DNA from: Verrucomicrobiota bacterium
Lineage (GTDB): Bacteria; Verrucomicrobiota; Verrucomicrobiia; Palsa-1439
DNA: 64,000 bases
Direction: 5' to 3'
Assembly (NCBI GenBank): GCA_003152315.1
Contig: PLZV01000030.1
Coordinates: 1 to 64,000 of the forward strand
Under the pieces are notes generated by a model. The model ran no database searches and was not told the DNA's origin. It saw nothing but the letters and a program-made list of their open reading frames with translations. The translations under genes were made by a program, and so were the position numbers. Positions 1-9,496 of the stretch are shown one piece after another; within the stretch, counting starts at the first letter, position 1, and each line of letters opens with the position of its first letter.

Positions 1-32
1 CACGGATTGTCGTCGTTTGGCACAGTTGAGGA

Positions 33-338
33 GTGGTGAGCGCATACGGCATGAGACGGGCATCGTCGGGATTGTTCGACATGTTAATCGTCAACAAGTT
101 CTTTCGCCGGGACAGGACGACGAACCACACTCTGATGAGAAAAGGAGACGTTCCGGCTGACGAAATCGATCAGGTTGTCTCGACCGCTTCCTCGACGTTC
201 GCTTTGGGGCTGAAATCGAAGGAAGGACCCGACATTAACTGGGACGAACTGGACCTGCGCAAGGTGACAGGCCGAGAGGCGCAAATTGAGCGGATCAAGA
301 GGTGGGGGAAGTTAAGGAACGTCCGGGTCGGGGAGTGA
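33..338 (+). CDS. 5'-truncated copy of an unknown protein (copy 1)
   Basis: A 101-residue reading frame with a GTG start and an in-frame stop just upstream (27-29). From 'RRASSGLFDM' onward it is clearly paralogous to the protein at 6610-7038, sharing 'IVNKFF', 'WDELDLRK' and 'RIKRWGKLRN'. The roughly 45 N-terminal residues of the longer copy are missing, and the sequence before 'RRASSG' no longer matches, so this is probably a truncated duplicate rather than a functional gene. The window starts 32 bases upstream, so the break point may lie just outside. No domain recognised. The two copies flank the giant lipase-like gene in the same orientation. Confidence 0.45.
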   Translation: MVSAYGMRRASSGLFDMLIVNKFFRRDRTTNHTLMRKGDVPADEIDQVVSTASSTFALGLKSKEGPDINWDELDLRKVTGREAQIERIKRWGKLRNVRVGE

Positions 339-435
339 TGGCGGCGAGAACTGGCGCTGATACCAGTGCATATCTCAACCACCGCGATAGCATTTATTGC
401 TCGATATCAGCTGTGGGCAACGCAAGGCGATAGAA

Positions 436-3400
436 TCACTGCGGCATCACCCCGCGATAGAATCGGTGGTTGTAGTTCGTCGCTGCCGGGTCGGTGAAGA
501 AGAACGGCGAGTTTGTCGTGGCAAAGTTTGTGATCGGCTGCCAATTGATGAGGTCGGTCGAAGCCTGGATGATGTAATTAGACCCGACTGGACCTTGCAG
601 CATCAAGCTAAGACCATTTGTTGTCCACGGGTTAACTAATCCAAAGCCCAAAGAAATCGATGGCGAAACCCCAAACTGGGCGATCCGGTAAAAGCGATGC
701 GTATAGTGCATCGCATTCGTGTCCACCAGATACATTGGCCAATTCGTACAGCTGAAACCAAACAGTGAAGTCCAGTTCTTCAAATCCGTCGATGCTTGTA
801 GCGTGTAATTGCTACCAAACACGCCATAGAAGGCGATTTGGAAGCTGTAATCTGACAGGAGTTGAGGGTTGGTAATAGCGGGCGGTGTTAAAGCGGAGAT
901 GCCCGGGACCACAAGGAATGATTGCGGTACGGACAATGCCGCAACATACACGCCATTGCCAGGCTGCGACGCGTTTACTGTAACCGTCCCCACGCCCATG
1001 AGTGACAGGATGTTCCCGCTCAACTGTGCCGGACCGGATACTACCGAATAGCTTACTGGCAGACCAGAACTCGCTGTCGCGACTAGCGGGAATGGAGCAT
1101 CCCCCGCTGCCTGTTGGCTCAAAGTACCGAACGTAATTGTCTGCGGAACTTTGGATGCCGTGAAGCTTTGTTGCACGGCCACCGCTGCGTTGTAGTTTGA
1201 GTTGCCCGGCTGCCACGCATTGATCGCTACCGCGCCGCCACCGACGAGCGTGACAACATTGCTATCGAGGATTACCGGACCGGTGGCCACATTGAAGTAT
1301 ACCGGCAAGCCGGAACTTGTGGTGGCTGTCAAAGTGTAAGGCGGATCGCTGACTGCCATGTCTGGCACAGGAGCAAAGGCAATCGCTTGATTTGCCTTTG
1401 CCACATTGAAACTAACATCGACTGGTGTGGCTGAACTGAACGACGCATTTCCCGGTTGGTCAGCTTGCACTGTTACCGCTCCGGCCCCCGTCAATGTCAA
1501 CACGCTATTGGACAAGGTTGCCGGGCCGGAAACAACACTGAGCGTGACAGGCAAGCCAGAGCTTGCCGCTGCAACGAGCGGTATCGGTGCGTCTCCAAAT
1601 GTGTGATTGGGAATTGCGGGGAACGTGATCGTTTGAGCCTGATTGAGTGTCTGATAAATCACCGTCAAAGTGGCGTTGCTGCTGTTGCCTGCCGTGTCTG
1701 TGGCTGTAACGGTCAGAACATTTGCACCGGACAACAGTTGCACACCACTTACCGTCCAATTGGTTGTGCCGGCGGCCGTGCCACCACCACCTTGACTATT
1801 AGACCAAGTGATGCGGGCAAGAGACGCGTTATCACTCGCCACACCACCGATGTTAAGAAGTGACGTTGCATTCGTATATAATGCTGAGGATGTTGGATTT
1901 GTTATAAGAATACTCGGCACCTGAATATCCGCCTCATTCAAGGCAACAACACCTCCATCTTTATCGGCAATAAACACGTTCGCACTTTGCGCCACAGAAT
2001 CATTAGGCGCACAAATTCCACCGTATAACTGACTCATAGAATACGTACGCGTCAGTGCGGGAGATGCAGGATTGCTGATGTTAAATACGTACAACCCTCT
2101 GCCCGTTGTTGCATATAATTCATTGCCGCGAATATCCAGTGCCGTTGCCACGTAGGTGTCCAGTGGAAGGTTGGTAACAATCACCGGGCTAGCGGGATTA
2201 CTGATACCTACAACGTGAAGAAAACTCGGTGTCGCACTATCCAGCACATAGGCACACGCTCCGTTTGTCGATATTCTGACATCAATCACCGTAGCAAGAT
2301 TAGTAATACTTCCCTGTTCCACAGGGGCGCTTAAATTGGAAATATCCAAAATGCTTATCTTCGGTTGCTGCCCAGAATACGGATAGAGTCCTACAACTGC
2401 TTTTGTCCCATTGACTGCAAGAGCCCTCGCTAAGCCCGTCCCAAAAGTTGAAAAATCTTTTGTGCCGAGAACCGCTGGCAAAGCTGGGTTAGAAACATCA
2501 ATAGCCACAAACCGGGGTTGTGTGGACACATTAAGACCGGCTGCGTAAAGAATATTGCCTGCGATGGCCAGTTTGTAGCCATAAACAATGGAAGTGGGGA
2601 TATTTGCCACGACTTGAGGGGAACTCGGGGTTGTGAATCTGATGACCGCAATATTGTTATTTACCGTGCTGTAGGCATACCCATTCCCGGCCACGACGCG
2701 CGAAGCGCCGATTCCAGTTACCTGTCCAATTAATGTGGGCTGATTTGGCTGCGTAATATCAAAAACTCTAAAATCGCCCGTTGCCGCGCAAAGTGCATTA
2801 CCAGAAACCGCGACTGTCCCATAATTTCCACATGCACCCCCATCGGTGAATAACCCCAGAGAAGATGGACTATGAGGATTGGAAACAGTCACGATTTGGA
2901 GTCCTGATCCTCCACCTGCGACATAGGCTCGCCCTCCTGTAACAAGCATTTCTGTGTAGTACGGATTAGCTGAAAAGACGCTTGCGGCTTGACCAACTCT
3001 AGTCGCGGTCGTGCCATTGATACTGAACACATTAAACCCAATTCCATTGATTGAGGATTCGGCATAGAGGTAGCCGTTCGTTGTAGCTACCTGCTGATAT
3101 CCGCCGGTGCCGTTGTCGCCTGTGCTGAGCGTTGAATCAACCGGTGCAGCGGGATTTGAGACGTTAATCATGTGAATTAATCCTGTCCAATCTGTTCCAA
3201 ACACATTATTCCCGGACATCACAATCGCCGTTACACTGCCATTGCTGATCGAGGTCTGGCCCAGGAGAACAGGTGAAGACGCTTGTGAAACATCAACCAC
3301 ACAGAGAGTGGAGCCAGTCGTCAGATAAGCCAGCACTCCGTTTGTGGTTGCCTGCACGATCACGTCTTCTGCATTGCCTCCAAAACTCGTGGATGAGAGC

Positions 3401-6273
3401 AGCATGGGCACTGTTGGGATTCCCAAGTCAAAAATCTCAAGCCCCGCTGTTTCGTCGGCGACGTAAGCTCTTCCGCCAAGAATCTTGATACCGGCTGCCC
3501 ATGTCCAGTTCGTGGTCGCGTAGCAACCGCGAATCGCAGGTACTGTCGGACTGCTAATATCTACAACTTGCAGTCCTCCCTCTCCATCGGCCACATAAGC
3601 ATATTGGCCCGACAAAGCTATGCCGGCTACTATTCCCGGCGTGGAAACCCGAGCGACGCGCGAGGGACTTGATGGAGTGGAAATATCAAGCACGACAAAA
3701 GCTCTTCCTTCGCCGATGAAGGCATAATTCCCCTGAACAGCGACCGCAAAAACGCTGCCGCCAGCAACACCCATTTGATCAATTTTGTTTCCACGAGTCA
3801 TGCCATAAGCAAACCCGTTCAGGTTTGTCGCGTTGCCAGCGGAAGTCTGAACAATCACCGGTGCAGTGCCATAAACCGAACTGAAAGGTGTGGAGCATGT
3901 AATCTGTGAGGAGCTTGACACGACAACATTTGACGCAGGTTGGCCGCCGATCAGCACGGTGGCTGGTCCGGTGAAATTAACACCTTGAATAGTCAAGGCC
4001 GTTCCGCCGGTCATCGCTCCAATCGCCGGGTAGATGCTACTGATCACTGGCTGACCAACTGGCGGCGTATAGCTGCCGGCAACCACGGTGGTCTGCGCCC
4101 GTTGCACCTGAACCACTCGGTTGGATGGAGCGGTCCAGCCGGCAACTGAATCGAACGTGACGTTGTAGCTGCCCGGCGCGAGTGAAACGGAAGCCCCATT
4201 GCCCTGCGCTGCGCCACCGTTGGCATGCCACTTCGCGCCCGCCGCCACAGCATCCGGCGGCGAGAGTGTGACTGTTAGCAAACCCGGCGTTGTGTCCTGT
4301 GTAAAGCTGACGGTGATGTTTGTGGTTTGTCCTCCGGTCAGTGCCGCATATACCGAGGATGGACCGACCCACCCGTCAACAGAATGGAGAACAAGATAAT
4401 AAAAATTAGGAGGATAAGGATAAGCTGTGGAACTTGAGCCACTCGCCCGAAAGTCATTTGCGGAAAACCCCCAGGTCACGCCAGCCGCCACCGCTGCCGG
4501 TGGTTGAATGGTCACGATTACGGTTGCCAGGCTTGGATCGCCGGATGCAAAGCTAGCAGTGACATTCTTGTTTCCGTTCATCGTGATAATGGTCGGAGAA
4601 GCGTTCCCGCTCGCGTCACCGCTCCAGCCGGTGAAATGGTAGCCGGGATTCGCACCTGCATAAAGTGCAACGGCGTTACCAGCGGAATAGACAAAACTGT
4701 TCCCACTCAAAGTGCCTAAGGGTGACGCCGAAATTGAACCGTTCGCAGCGTCAAGCGTGAGTGTGTACGTGCTTGGTGCGACGACGCTGTAAGTGGCGTT
4801 GGCAATGGTCTGCTGGTTGGCGACAATGTTGACCATAAAACTTGCTGGAGTCGTATATCCGGAAACCGGTTTGAGCGAAACAGCGTGCGAACCGGGAGTG
4901 AGGTAACCGACCGCCTGCCCGCTGTTATTGTAGCCCGTTCCGTCCACCTGCCATTGCGCCCCGGCCGAAACCGCACCCGCAGGTTCCAATGTGACGGACA
5001 ATGACCCAACCGATGGCGGCGGTTGTGCGGTCACAGTGAATGTGCCAAAATTGGAATACTGGGTGCCATTGATGACCTGCACCGTCCAGTTCGCCTTGTT
5101 CGGTCCAACCGTAACATTGTAGTCGAGTTCGTTGGCGCTGATAAAGGTTGGCACTCTTCCCGTAAATGGCGAATCTACTCCATCATTGAACGTCAGGGTT
5201 GAACCCATCGTGAATCCGGAACCGATGATCCGAATAAGTTGTGCCTGTGGCAGGGGCAACCCCGGTATCGAAGATGGAGAGACACTTGTAATAGCTGGAG
5301 ACTGCGGTGGAGGGGTGACTGGAATGATGGCCTGCAAGTCGGCTGTTATGGAACTGAATATCGGCGTTCCACCGTCCACTGTGCTTAATCCTAGAAGAAT
5401 CTGATTGTGATCGCATGATCCATCAACCAAGTGCTGCGCCTTTACCGGCGCGTTCTGAAAGAGAGCACTTTCAATGGGAACAGCCCCATCATTGTCGTAA
5501 CCTATGGACGACAGGAACGCCCTTCCATAGTCTAGGGTTCCAGCCGCCGTTGATGCCTTGGCTCCATAGGCATCAATCTTTGAGTAGTACGATTCGGAAG
5601 CGAAGTTTTCACCGCACCAAAAAAACTTCCTCCCATCGAAACAGTCATCAGCCAAGTCGAGGTCGAAGTTTCGATTCATATCATCAAATATAGTGATAAC
5701 TTTTTGGATAGGCCATCCGTCAACATATTCATCATTGGCAAGTGGCGTTCCGTGATGAGGAGTCGCCAGCGTAATTAGCAACGACACCATGTCTCCACCT
5801 TTTTCGCCGTGGAAATACTGATTCATCATTGACCGGGCGACCAATCCCCCCATGGAATGAGAAAGAATGACGACAGGCCTTCCGTTCAATCCGTAGAATG
5901 GAGCCGCAGTTGGAAGAGTGGCCCAAGTCTGCAAGTCGCTTCCGAGGGCAATCCCCAATCCCCATGCTGTGGCCGGGTCATCCGATTCCATGCAGCATTG
6001 TTCAGTATAATACCCGAACTCGTATGGCTTGAAATTACTCTGCAAAATGGGAGACCCGCTCCAATAATTCAGGAATGCGTTCCAAACATCAGGATATTCT
6101 TGGACGCCATGAATCAACACCAAAGGTATACGCGTCCCAATTTCTGTACTATCCACCTCCGTACCGTCAGCCCGTTGCGCAGTCTGGAAATAAGGTGCAG
6201 CCTGAACCTGAGAAAGATGAGCAAACGCCAGGGACAAAAGACCAAGTGAAATCGCCTTTGTGGTCATTTTCAT
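436..6273 (-). CDS. giant secreted lipase-like hydrolase with LVIVD beta-propeller and Ig-like repeats
   Basis: A 1945-residue extracellular protein. A signal peptide ending near 'VQAAP' (about residues 1-26) is followed by an alpha/beta hydrolase domain (about 45-310) with the oxyanion segment 'LVLIHG', a nucleophile elbow 'LSHSMGG' (Ser near 140), and likely Asp ('YDNDGAVP') and His ('CDHNQILLG'). Then follow an IPT/TIG domain (about 350-420), PEGA-like and InlB-B-type beta repeats (430-740), a second IPT/TIG (745-828), a long run of LVIVD propeller repeats such as 'AYVADGEGGLQVVDIS' (840-1440), three Ig-like repeats beginning 'QTITF' (1535-1785), and two C-terminal repeats with 'YTLQASTDLKNW' and 'RFYR'. 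The elbow has Ser instead of the usual first Gly. Substrate unknown; esterase activity is inferred. The ATG at 6267 is an alternative start. Confidence 0.85.
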   Translation of the reverse strand: MKMTTKAISLGLLSLAFAHLSQVQAAPYFQTAQRADGTEVDSTEIGTRIPLVLIHGVQEYPDVWNAFLNYWSGSPILQSNFKPYEFGYYTEQCCMESDDPATAWGLGIALGSDLQTWATLPTAAPFYGLNGRPVVILSHSMGGLVARSMMNQYFHGEKGGDMVSLLITLATPHHGTPLANDEYVDGWPIQKVITIFDDMNRNFDLDLADDCFDGRKFFWCGENFASESYYSKIDAYGAKASTAAGTLDYGRAFLSSIGYDNDGAVPIESALFQNAPVKAQHLVDGSCDHNQILLGLSTVDGGTPIFSSITADLQAIIPVTPPPQSPAITSVSPSSIPGLPLPQAQLIRIIGSGFTMGSTLTFNDGVDSPFTGRVPTFISANELDYNVTVGPNKANWTVQVINGTQYSNFGTFTVTAQPPPSVGSLSVTLEPAGAVSAGAQWQVDGTGYNNSGQAVGYLTPGSHAVSLKPVSGYTTPASFMVNIVANQQTIANATYSVVAPSTYTLTLDAANGSISASPLGTLSGNSFVYSAGNAVALYAGANPGYHFTGWSGDASGNASPTIITMNGNKNVTASFASGDPSLATVIVTIQPPAAVAAGVTWGFSANDFRASGSSSTAYPYPPNFYYLVLHSVDGWVGPSSVYAALTGGQTTNITVSFTQDTTPGLLTVTLSPPDAVAAGAKWHANGGAAQGNGASVSLAPGSYNVTFDSVAGWTAPSNRVVQVQRAQTTVVAGSYTPPVGQPVISSIYPAIGAMTGGTALTIQGVNFTGPATVLIGGQPASNVVVSSSSQITCSTPFSSVYGTAPVIVQTSAGNATNLNGFAYGMTRGNKIDQMGVAGGSVFAVAVQGNYAFIGEGRAFVVLDISTPSSPSRVARVSTPGIVAGIALSGQYAYVADGEGGLQVVDISSPTVPAIRGCYATTNWTWAAGIKILGGRAYVADETAGLEIFDLGIPTVPMLLSSTSFGGNAEDVIVQATTNGVLAYLTTGSTLCVVDVSQASSPVLLGQTSISNGSVTAIVMSGNNVFGTDWTGLIHMINVSNPAAPVDSTLSTGDNGTGGYQQVATTNGYLYAESSINGIGFNVFSINGTTATRVGQAASVFSANPYYTEMLVTGGRAYVAGGGSGLQIVTVSNPHSPSSLGLFTDGGACGNYGTVAVSGNALCAATGDFRVFDITQPNQPTLIGQVTGIGASRVVAGNGYAYSTVNNNIAVIRFTTPSSPQVVANIPTSIVYGYKLAIAGNILYAAGLNVSTQPRFVAIDVSNPALPAVLGTKDFSTFGTGLARALAVNGTKAVVGLYPYSGQQPKISILDISNLSAPVEQGSITNLATVIDVRISTNGACAYVLDSATPSFLHVVGISNPASPVIVTNLPLDTYVATALDIRGNELYATTGRGLYVFNISNPASPALTRTYSMSQLYGGICAPNDSVAQSANVFIADKDGGVVALNEADIQVPSILITNPTSSALYTNATSLLNIGGVASDNASLARITWSNSQGGGGTAAGTTNWTVSGVQLLSGANVLTVTATDTAGNSSNATLTVIYQTLNQAQTITFPAIPNHTFGDAPIPLVAAASSGLPVTLSVVSGPATLSNSVLTLTGAGAVTVQADQPGNASFSSATPVDVSFNVAKANQAIAFAPVPDMAVSDPPYTLTATTSSGLPVYFNVATGPVILDSNVVTLVGGGAVAINAWQPGNSNYNAAVAVQQSFTASKVPQTITFGTLSQQAAGDAPFPLVATASSGLPVSYSVVSGPAQLSGNILSLMGVGTVTVNASQPGNGVYVAALSVPQSFLVVPGISALTPPAITNPQLLSDYSFQIAFYGVFGSNYTLQASTDLKNWTSLFGFSCTNWPMYLVDTNAMHYTHRFYRIAQFGVSPSISLGFGLVNPWTTNGLSLMLQGPVGSNYIIQASTDLINWQPITNFATTNSPFFFTDPAATNYNHRFYRGVMPQ

Positions 6274-6609
6274 AGATTTGATTTCCTCTCCATTTCCTCG
6301 GGGGACTCGGTCTGCTTGAAACGGAATAGGCGTGACTACTCACGCTCCGTCACGCGCATTGACCTGCCATAAAAACAGCGGTTTCGGCAGTTCCTTCGCC
6401 TAGTCCTGTTGTGAATACTCTCCAATCTCGCAAAACTTTAGCACAGACATAGCGCTCTGGGGCTGTAAAATAACGCCCCACGGGGTGATAACTGACCTTA
6501 TATGTCTGATGCGGCATCCAGTACAAGACAAATCAAGCAGCAGTCAAATGGAAAAGCAGCAGACAGACTACCTTGATTTGTGGGCTGCCGAGGACTAGGT
6601 CAGGCTGAC
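6274..6609. other. intergenic region with a perfect 10-bp inverted repeat
   Basis: No gene seen. The stretch separates two divergent genes (the lipase-like gene on minus, copy 2 of the unknown protein on plus) and should hold both promoters. A perfect inverted repeat, ACAAATCAAG at 6528-6537 and CTTGATTTGT at 6572-6581, is separated by 34 bases and contains two GCAGCAG direct repeats between the arms. It could be an operator or a long hairpin; there is no T-run to suggest a terminator. Confidence 0.4.
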
Positions 6610-7038
6610 ATGTATCTGATTGACGACATCGACGAACCTGATTTTCTAGTCCTCAAAGCTGCTGACCGCTTCCGCTGCATCCTCCATAGCGGTGAAATTA
6701 CGTTGACTGACGGCACAACGATGGTTCTTGTCATCTTCGTCGTGAGGCGGGCGTCGTCAGGATTGTTCGACATGTTCATTGTCAACAAGTTCTTTCGCCA
6801 GAACCAGACAACGAACCACACCCTAATGTGTAAGAAAGATATTCCGGCTGACGGTATCGAGCTGGCCGTCTCAACCACATCTTCAACCTTTGGCTTGGGG
6901 CTAAAACTGAAGGGAGGAACGGACATTCAGTGGGACGAATTGGACCTGCGCAAGGCATCAGGCAGGGAGGAACAGATTCAGCGGATCAAAAGGTGGGGGA
7001 AGCTGAGGAACATCCGCGCCGGGGATTCCAACGCATGA
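6610..7038 (+). CDS. conserved protein of unknown function (copy 2, full length)
   Basis: A 142-residue soluble protein starting 'MYLIDDIDEPDFLVLKAADR'; a GTG at 6580 would add ten residues that look non-coding. It contains a hydrophobic strand 'MVLVIFVV' near residue 42, the shared block 'RRASSGLFDMFIVNKFF' and a basic C-terminus 'RIKRWGKLRN'. No family recognised. Its stop codon overlaps the ATG of a metallophosphoesterase remnant (ATGA at 7035-7038), so the two were translationally coupled. A 5'-truncated paralogue lies at 33-338 on the other side of the lipase-like gene. Confidence 0.6.
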   Translation: MYLIDDIDEPDFLVLKAADRFRCILHSGEITLTDGTTMVLVIFVVRRASSGLFDMFIVNKFFRQNQTTNHTLMCKKDIPADGIELAVSTTSSTFGLGLKLKGGTDIQWDELDLRKASGREEQIQRIKRWGKLRNIRAGDSNA

Positions 7039-7175
7039 AGCAGCGCCACGTCATTGGCGTCATTTCTGATACTCACGGTCTGCTGCGTCCCGAAATCGTC
7101 GATGACGCTGTATCTTCCAGTGTTCTTTGGCCATTGGCAGATAATGATGATTGCATTTGTCCCACTCCGACATAG
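7035..7175 (+). pseudogene. truncated YfcE/MJ0936-type metallophosphoesterase
   Basis: The first 25 residues, 'MKQRHVIGVISDTHGLLRPE', match the N-terminus of the YfcE/MJ0936 phosphodiesterase family, including the metal-binding 'SDTHG'. After 'IVDDAV' the similarity stops and the frame ends within 20 residues. Members of the family are normally about 150-180 residues, so more than 80 percent is missing. The start overlaps the stop of the preceding gene. This is inferred to be a deletion remnant joined to sequence leading into the sirtuin gene. Confidence 0.6.
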
Positions 7176-7194
7176 AAATGACGACGAAGACTTT

Positions 7195-7896
7195 ATGCAC
7201 GATCATCACGACAATATCCAGAAGGCGGCAAAAGCACTTCGCGATGCGGATGCGCTCTTGATCACAGCCGGCGCGGGGATCGGTGTGGATTCTGGTTTAC
7301 CAGACTTTCGGGGAAAAGAGGGGTTTTGGATGGCTTACCCCGCCTTGGCCAGGCTTGGTAAATCCTTCACCGACATTGCGGATCCAGAATCCTTCAAGCA
7401 TAACCCAGAACTTGCGTGGGCTTTCTACGGACACCGTTTGCGACTTTACCGTACCACGCAGCCTCATGTTGGCTTTCGCCTGCTGCTCGAAGCAGCAATG
7501 ATGAAGAAGTATGGGTATTTTGTGTTTACTTCCAACGTGGATGGACAGTTTCAAAGCGCAGGTTATGCGATGGACAGGATTGTCGAGTGCCACGGGTCGA
7601 TTCATCATCTGCAATGCACGCTCCCATGCTGCCAAGAAATTTGGAGCGCAGAACACACGAAGGTGATGGTGGATGAGAATGAATTCGTCGCACAGCAGCC
7701 GCTTCCTCATTGTTTTCATTGTGAAGAAATTGCACGGCCAAACATTCTGATGTTTTGTGATTACCAATGGATCGGGGATCGAACGATGAGCCAAACGAAG
7801 CGCTACCAACAATGGATAGCTACAAGTTGGTCAGCGGCACCTAACGCCGGAGAACCTCCTCGGCCCATTCGGCCCTGTGATAGGCGCGGGCTTTGA
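7195..7896 (+). pseudogene. Sir2-family NAD-dependent deacylase, C-terminally truncated
   Basis: Starts at ATG 7195 ('MHDHHDNIQKAAKAL'). The Sir2 NAD-binding motif 'GAGIGVDSGLPDFRG', the 'TSNVDGQF' motif, the catalytic-His motif 'ECHGS' and zinc-ligand cysteines (first pair near 'LQCTLPC', second pair 'HCFHCEE') are all present in order. The match ends near 'TKRYQQWIATSW' (about 7833), before the final Rossmann segment that completes the NAD pocket. The last 20 residues read through an unrelated segment that is coding on the other strand (7841-8008). Probably inactive; a sirtuin would remove acyl groups from protein lysines. Confidence 0.7.
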
Positions 7897-8008
7897 GTTT
7901 TTTCAGGTCGAGATCGAGTGCCTTTGTCACAACATACTCCTCGGTGCCGAGCGGCTGTGCAGGTGCTTCAAGTAACAATGGGAAGAATAAAGGTTGCAGA
8001 CGAAAAAC
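7841..8008 (-). pseudogene. C-terminal fragment of an unknown charged protein
   Basis: The minus strand is open for 55 codons between an in-frame TGA (8009-8011) and a TAG (7841-7843), ending with the charged helical peptide 'KALDLDLKKLKARAYHRAEW'. It has no ATG, and the frame overlaps the nonsense tail of the truncated sirtuin. It looks like the 3' end of a gene whose 5' part was lost at the same junction that removed the sirtuin C-terminus. Family not recognised. Confidence 0.3.
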
Positions 8009-8042
8009 TCAGCCAGCCAGCCAAACAACGATCAGGCTTTGA

Positions 8043-8474
8043 TCAGTCCGCCCGTAGCCATACGTCGGGCGCTCCTTCGTTGCCCTTTGGGTCGATGACT
8101 CGGCTCTTGAGGTGATTACCGTGCTCATCGTAGGCATCTTGGCGAGTCCAGACTGCACCGTCCTGGTTCGTTGTCTTCGTGGCAACGACATTTCCATTCT
8201 GATCGTAGGAATAGATTTCGACACGCTTGACATGGCCGTCAGCTGATCTGACCGTCATCTTCAGCGGTTTTCCTTCTTGGTCGCGCTCGAAAGCAGTTTT
8301 CTTAACCAGCGATCCATCGGCGTTGTACTCGGATATCTCCAGTGGTCTTTTTTGACCATCAACAATTGAAACTGTTTTGGTGCCGTCGGCATTGTTGGTG
8401 GAGACTGTTCCCGCGTTTGACGGGATTAAGTTGCCGAGGATGAAGATGGCTACCAGAACAGGAAGCGCTTTCAT
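8043..8474 (-). CDS. small secreted YD/RHS-type repeat protein
   Basis: A 143-residue protein with a clear signal peptide (about residues 1-21, cleavage after 'PSNA'). The mature part consists of imperfect repeats such as 'EYNADGSLVKKT', 'SYDQNGNVVAT' and 'AYDEHGNHLKS', which resemble YD (RHS) repeats. This gives an extended beta structure and a predicted extracellular or periplasmic location. The function is unknown. The nearby RHS giant at 9474 has the same repeat style, so a common origin is possible. Confidence 0.65.
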   Translation of the reverse strand: MKALPVLVAIFILGNLIPSNAGTVSTNNADGTKTVSIVDGQKRPLEISEYNADGSLVKKTAFERDQEGKPLKMTVRSADGHVKRVEIYSYDQNGNVVATKTTNQDGAVWTRQDAYDEHGNHLKSRVIDPKGNEGAPDVWLRAD

Positions 8475-8776
8475 AGTGAGAGGTTCTCAAAATCAGATTG
8501 GTACTACAAGAAAAAAGGGCAGTGGATCAGTCTCGTTTTCAATCACTGGCTTGGCACGAGACTGGGTTTATCCAAGTAATGGCGAGCGATTGTATTTTCT
8601 AGCCCCATCAGCGATGAGTTTAACGTCGTCTCAAAACATGTAGCGGTCGCGGTTAAGCCGCCCATCCCCATGCTCCCACGAGTACCTCAACGCCTCTCCT
8701 TTCGGGCTGAGCCGGTTGGCTAGCAATCTCCGTAGAGTACGCAACAACAATCGCCGACGGGCGCAGAGTTGTCCGG

Positions 8777-9006
8777 GTGTTGAGGACTCAGAAGTGCCAC
8801 CAACAATTACCCCGTCGCTCGAAGTTGGTATATCCAGTTTTCGCTGATAAATAGCAGATCGATTCTGCAGTGCTTTCCTCGTCAACAATGCCACGCGAAA
8901 TGGCTTGCGGTCCCAATAACTAAAGGCGTATAAACCCAGTACTACATATTTGTGAGGCCGCTCATCGACCCCACTTCCTTCCGTGTGCGCGAGGCTAGGA
9001 GCAGAT
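8777..9006. repeat. dispersed repeat family, copy A
   Basis: About 230 bases that align, with gaps, to 43244-43510. The best-matching part is 8895-9006 versus 43375-43505: both contain a block around 'GGCGTATAA', then 'GAGGCCGCT' or 'GGGCCGCTT', then 'GGCTAGGAG'. Both copies end just upstream of genes for exported proteins. A 138-codon open frame on minus crosses the copy but is not conserved with the other copy outside a short stretch. It could be a conserved 5' leader, a non-autonomous element or decayed coding DNA. Bases 8475-8776 upstream hold nothing recognisable. Confidence 0.5.
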
Positions 9007-9016
9007 GCGAGTTTGA

Positions 9017-9496
9017 TTGGGATACGTGAAGACCAGAACGACAACACTTTTCTTGGTGTCTGCAGTCGCCGTATTGGCCGTTTGGGTTATTTGGAGGTCT
9101 GGGGAACCGCGGAGAAACTCAATTCACGTCTTGGAACGCCTTCAAACCTCTCTTAACTCATCCAGGGCCGATGCGCTTATTGCTGAGATTGTAATTCCTC
9201 CTGCTCTCTCTCAGCGCACCGCTTCGGAGCAGGCCGAATTTCTACGAAAGGCACTCCGAGATGAAGTATCCCCGGCCGGAATCACGGCGCTAAAGAGGGA
9301 AGCCATATTCGGATCGCTGCGCGTCGTCTTTCCAGAACAAGCGGGTCGCTGGTCTCAGCAGGCGGGGGTGAATGTTGATGATTGCGTGGCGTTTAAGATG
9401 GAGAAGAGCGGTATCCAAGCACAGGTCGTGATTTACCGAAGTGGCTCCGATTTCAGGATTTTGCGGTGCATCAATGTTAGCCGACTTGCGTCATAA
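9017..9496 (+). CDS. membrane-anchored protein of unknown function
   Basis: A protein of about 159 residues with one N-terminal transmembrane segment or uncleaved signal ('LFLVSAVAVLAVWVIW') and a predicted extracytoplasmic domain of about 120 residues. Start candidates are TTG 9017 and GTG 9026; neither has a strong ribosome-binding site. The coding end overlaps the start of the RHS gene by 23 bases, suggesting co-expression and a possible accessory role for the RHS protein. No domain recognised. The dispersed repeat copy A lies immediately upstream. Confidence 0.6.
   Translation: MGYVKTRTTTLFLVSAVAVLAVWVIWRSGEPRRNSIHVLERLQTSLNSSRADALIAEIVIPPALSQRTASEQAEFLRKALRDEVSPAGITALKREAIFGSLRVVFPEQAGRWSQQAGVNVDDCVAFKMEKSGIQAQVVIYRSGSDFRILRCINVSRLAS

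Noticed and set aside
8631-9047. 138-codon open frame on minus
   Set aside because: It spans repeat copy A; the corresponding frame in copy B is not maintained, there is no ribosome-binding site, and its composition is not gene-like.
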